The notes beneath the pieces were generated by a model. It worked only from the letters and a program-made list of their open reading frames with translations. It had not been told where the DNA came from and searched no databases. A stretch of DNA of 64,000 bases, from NCBI GenBank assembly GCA_963843565.1, contig CAWJKY010000004.1, positions 62,001-126,000 of the forward strand, in the 5' to 3' direction. A program made the position numbers and the translations under genes. Positions 63,956-64,000 of the stretch are shown here, piece by piece. Numbering within the stretch: position 1 is the first letter of the stretch; each line of letters starts with the position of its first letter. The DNA comes from DASZQY01 sp963843565 (lineage in GTDB: Bacteria > Pseudomonadota > Alphaproteobacteria > Rhizobiales > Kaistiaceae).

Positions 63956-64000
63956 TCGCCTTCATCGACGATCATCGCGGGGCGTATGGGGTCGAGCCGA
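63952..64000 (+). CDS. IS3-family transposase OrfB, first 16 codons
   Basis: The frame reads MIAFIDDHRGAYGVEP before the window ends. It overlaps orfA by 4 bases, as expected. The integrase catalytic domain lies outside the window. The OrfAB fusion is normally made by -1 frameshifting. Confidence 0.75.
   Translation, partial: MIAFIDDHRGAYGVEP

Larger units (their letters stand above)
63545..64000 (+). mobile_element. IS3-family element, left part (runs off window)
   Basis: The orfA gene and the first codons of orfB are in the usual IS3 order. The left end should lie between 63,540 and 63,628, but I cannot fix the inverted repeat because the right end is outside the window. Confidence 0.7.

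Overview
The window looks like chromosomal DNA of a GC-rich alphaproteobacterium, most likely of the Hyphomicrobiales (Rhizobiales). The first 6 kb carry a typical rhizobial housekeeping order: the tail of a helicase-like protein, an S4 RNA-binding protein, the 7Fe ferredoxin FdxA, the CarD/CdnL transcription factor and an RpoH-type sigma factor. An M48 lipoprotein protease, a secreted SNase-like protein and a tRNA-Arg(CCT) follow. No taxon was checked by database search.

From about 6.3 to 59.5 kb the window is almost entirely a surface-polysaccharide locus. It encodes four routes to activated 6-deoxysugars: GDP-D-rhamnose (gmd copy 1 with rmd, 16.1-18.1 kb), dTDP-L-rhamnose (rmlC-rmlB-rmlD-rmlA, 20.8-24.3 kb), GDP-L-fucose (fcl with gmd copy 2, 30.6-32.6 kb) and a CDP-6-deoxyhexose branch (rfbF, rfbG, two C-methyltransferase-type genes, an RmlC-like epimerase and a reductase, 49.9-56.0 kb). 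ManC at 58.1 kb can supply GDP-mannose to both Gmd enzymes. A FlaA1/WbpM-type dehydratase (28.2 kb) and a fused reductase/phosphoglycosyltransferase (33.3 kb) look like the initiation step on the lipid carrier. About ten glycosyltransferases, including an alpha-1,2-fucosyltransferase, would extend the chain. FkbM and other methyltransferases and a sulfotransferase would decorate it. Two ABC exporters (MsbA-like and PglK-like), a Wzy-like membrane protein beside a Wzz-like protein, and an O-antigen ligase-family protein would flip, polymerise and attach it.

The locus is a mosaic. Gene orientation switches often. The 39.8-48.7 kb block is visibly more AT-rich than the rest. A decayed 3' fragment of rmlA lies 2.5 kb from the intact gene, and three methyltransferase genes each carry a one-base insertion at the same heptamer, GAACGTC.

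The right end (56.8-64 kb) is an accessory boundary. It holds a decayed and an intact copy of a Rad52-like/HNH-like gene around manC, a 3' fragment of a GH130 glycosidase gene, a phage-like Gp157-Rad52 operon divergent from an XRE regulator, a complete IS5-family element with CTAG target duplications, remnants of small genes and of an IS1-type transposase, and the start of an IS3-family element that runs off the window.
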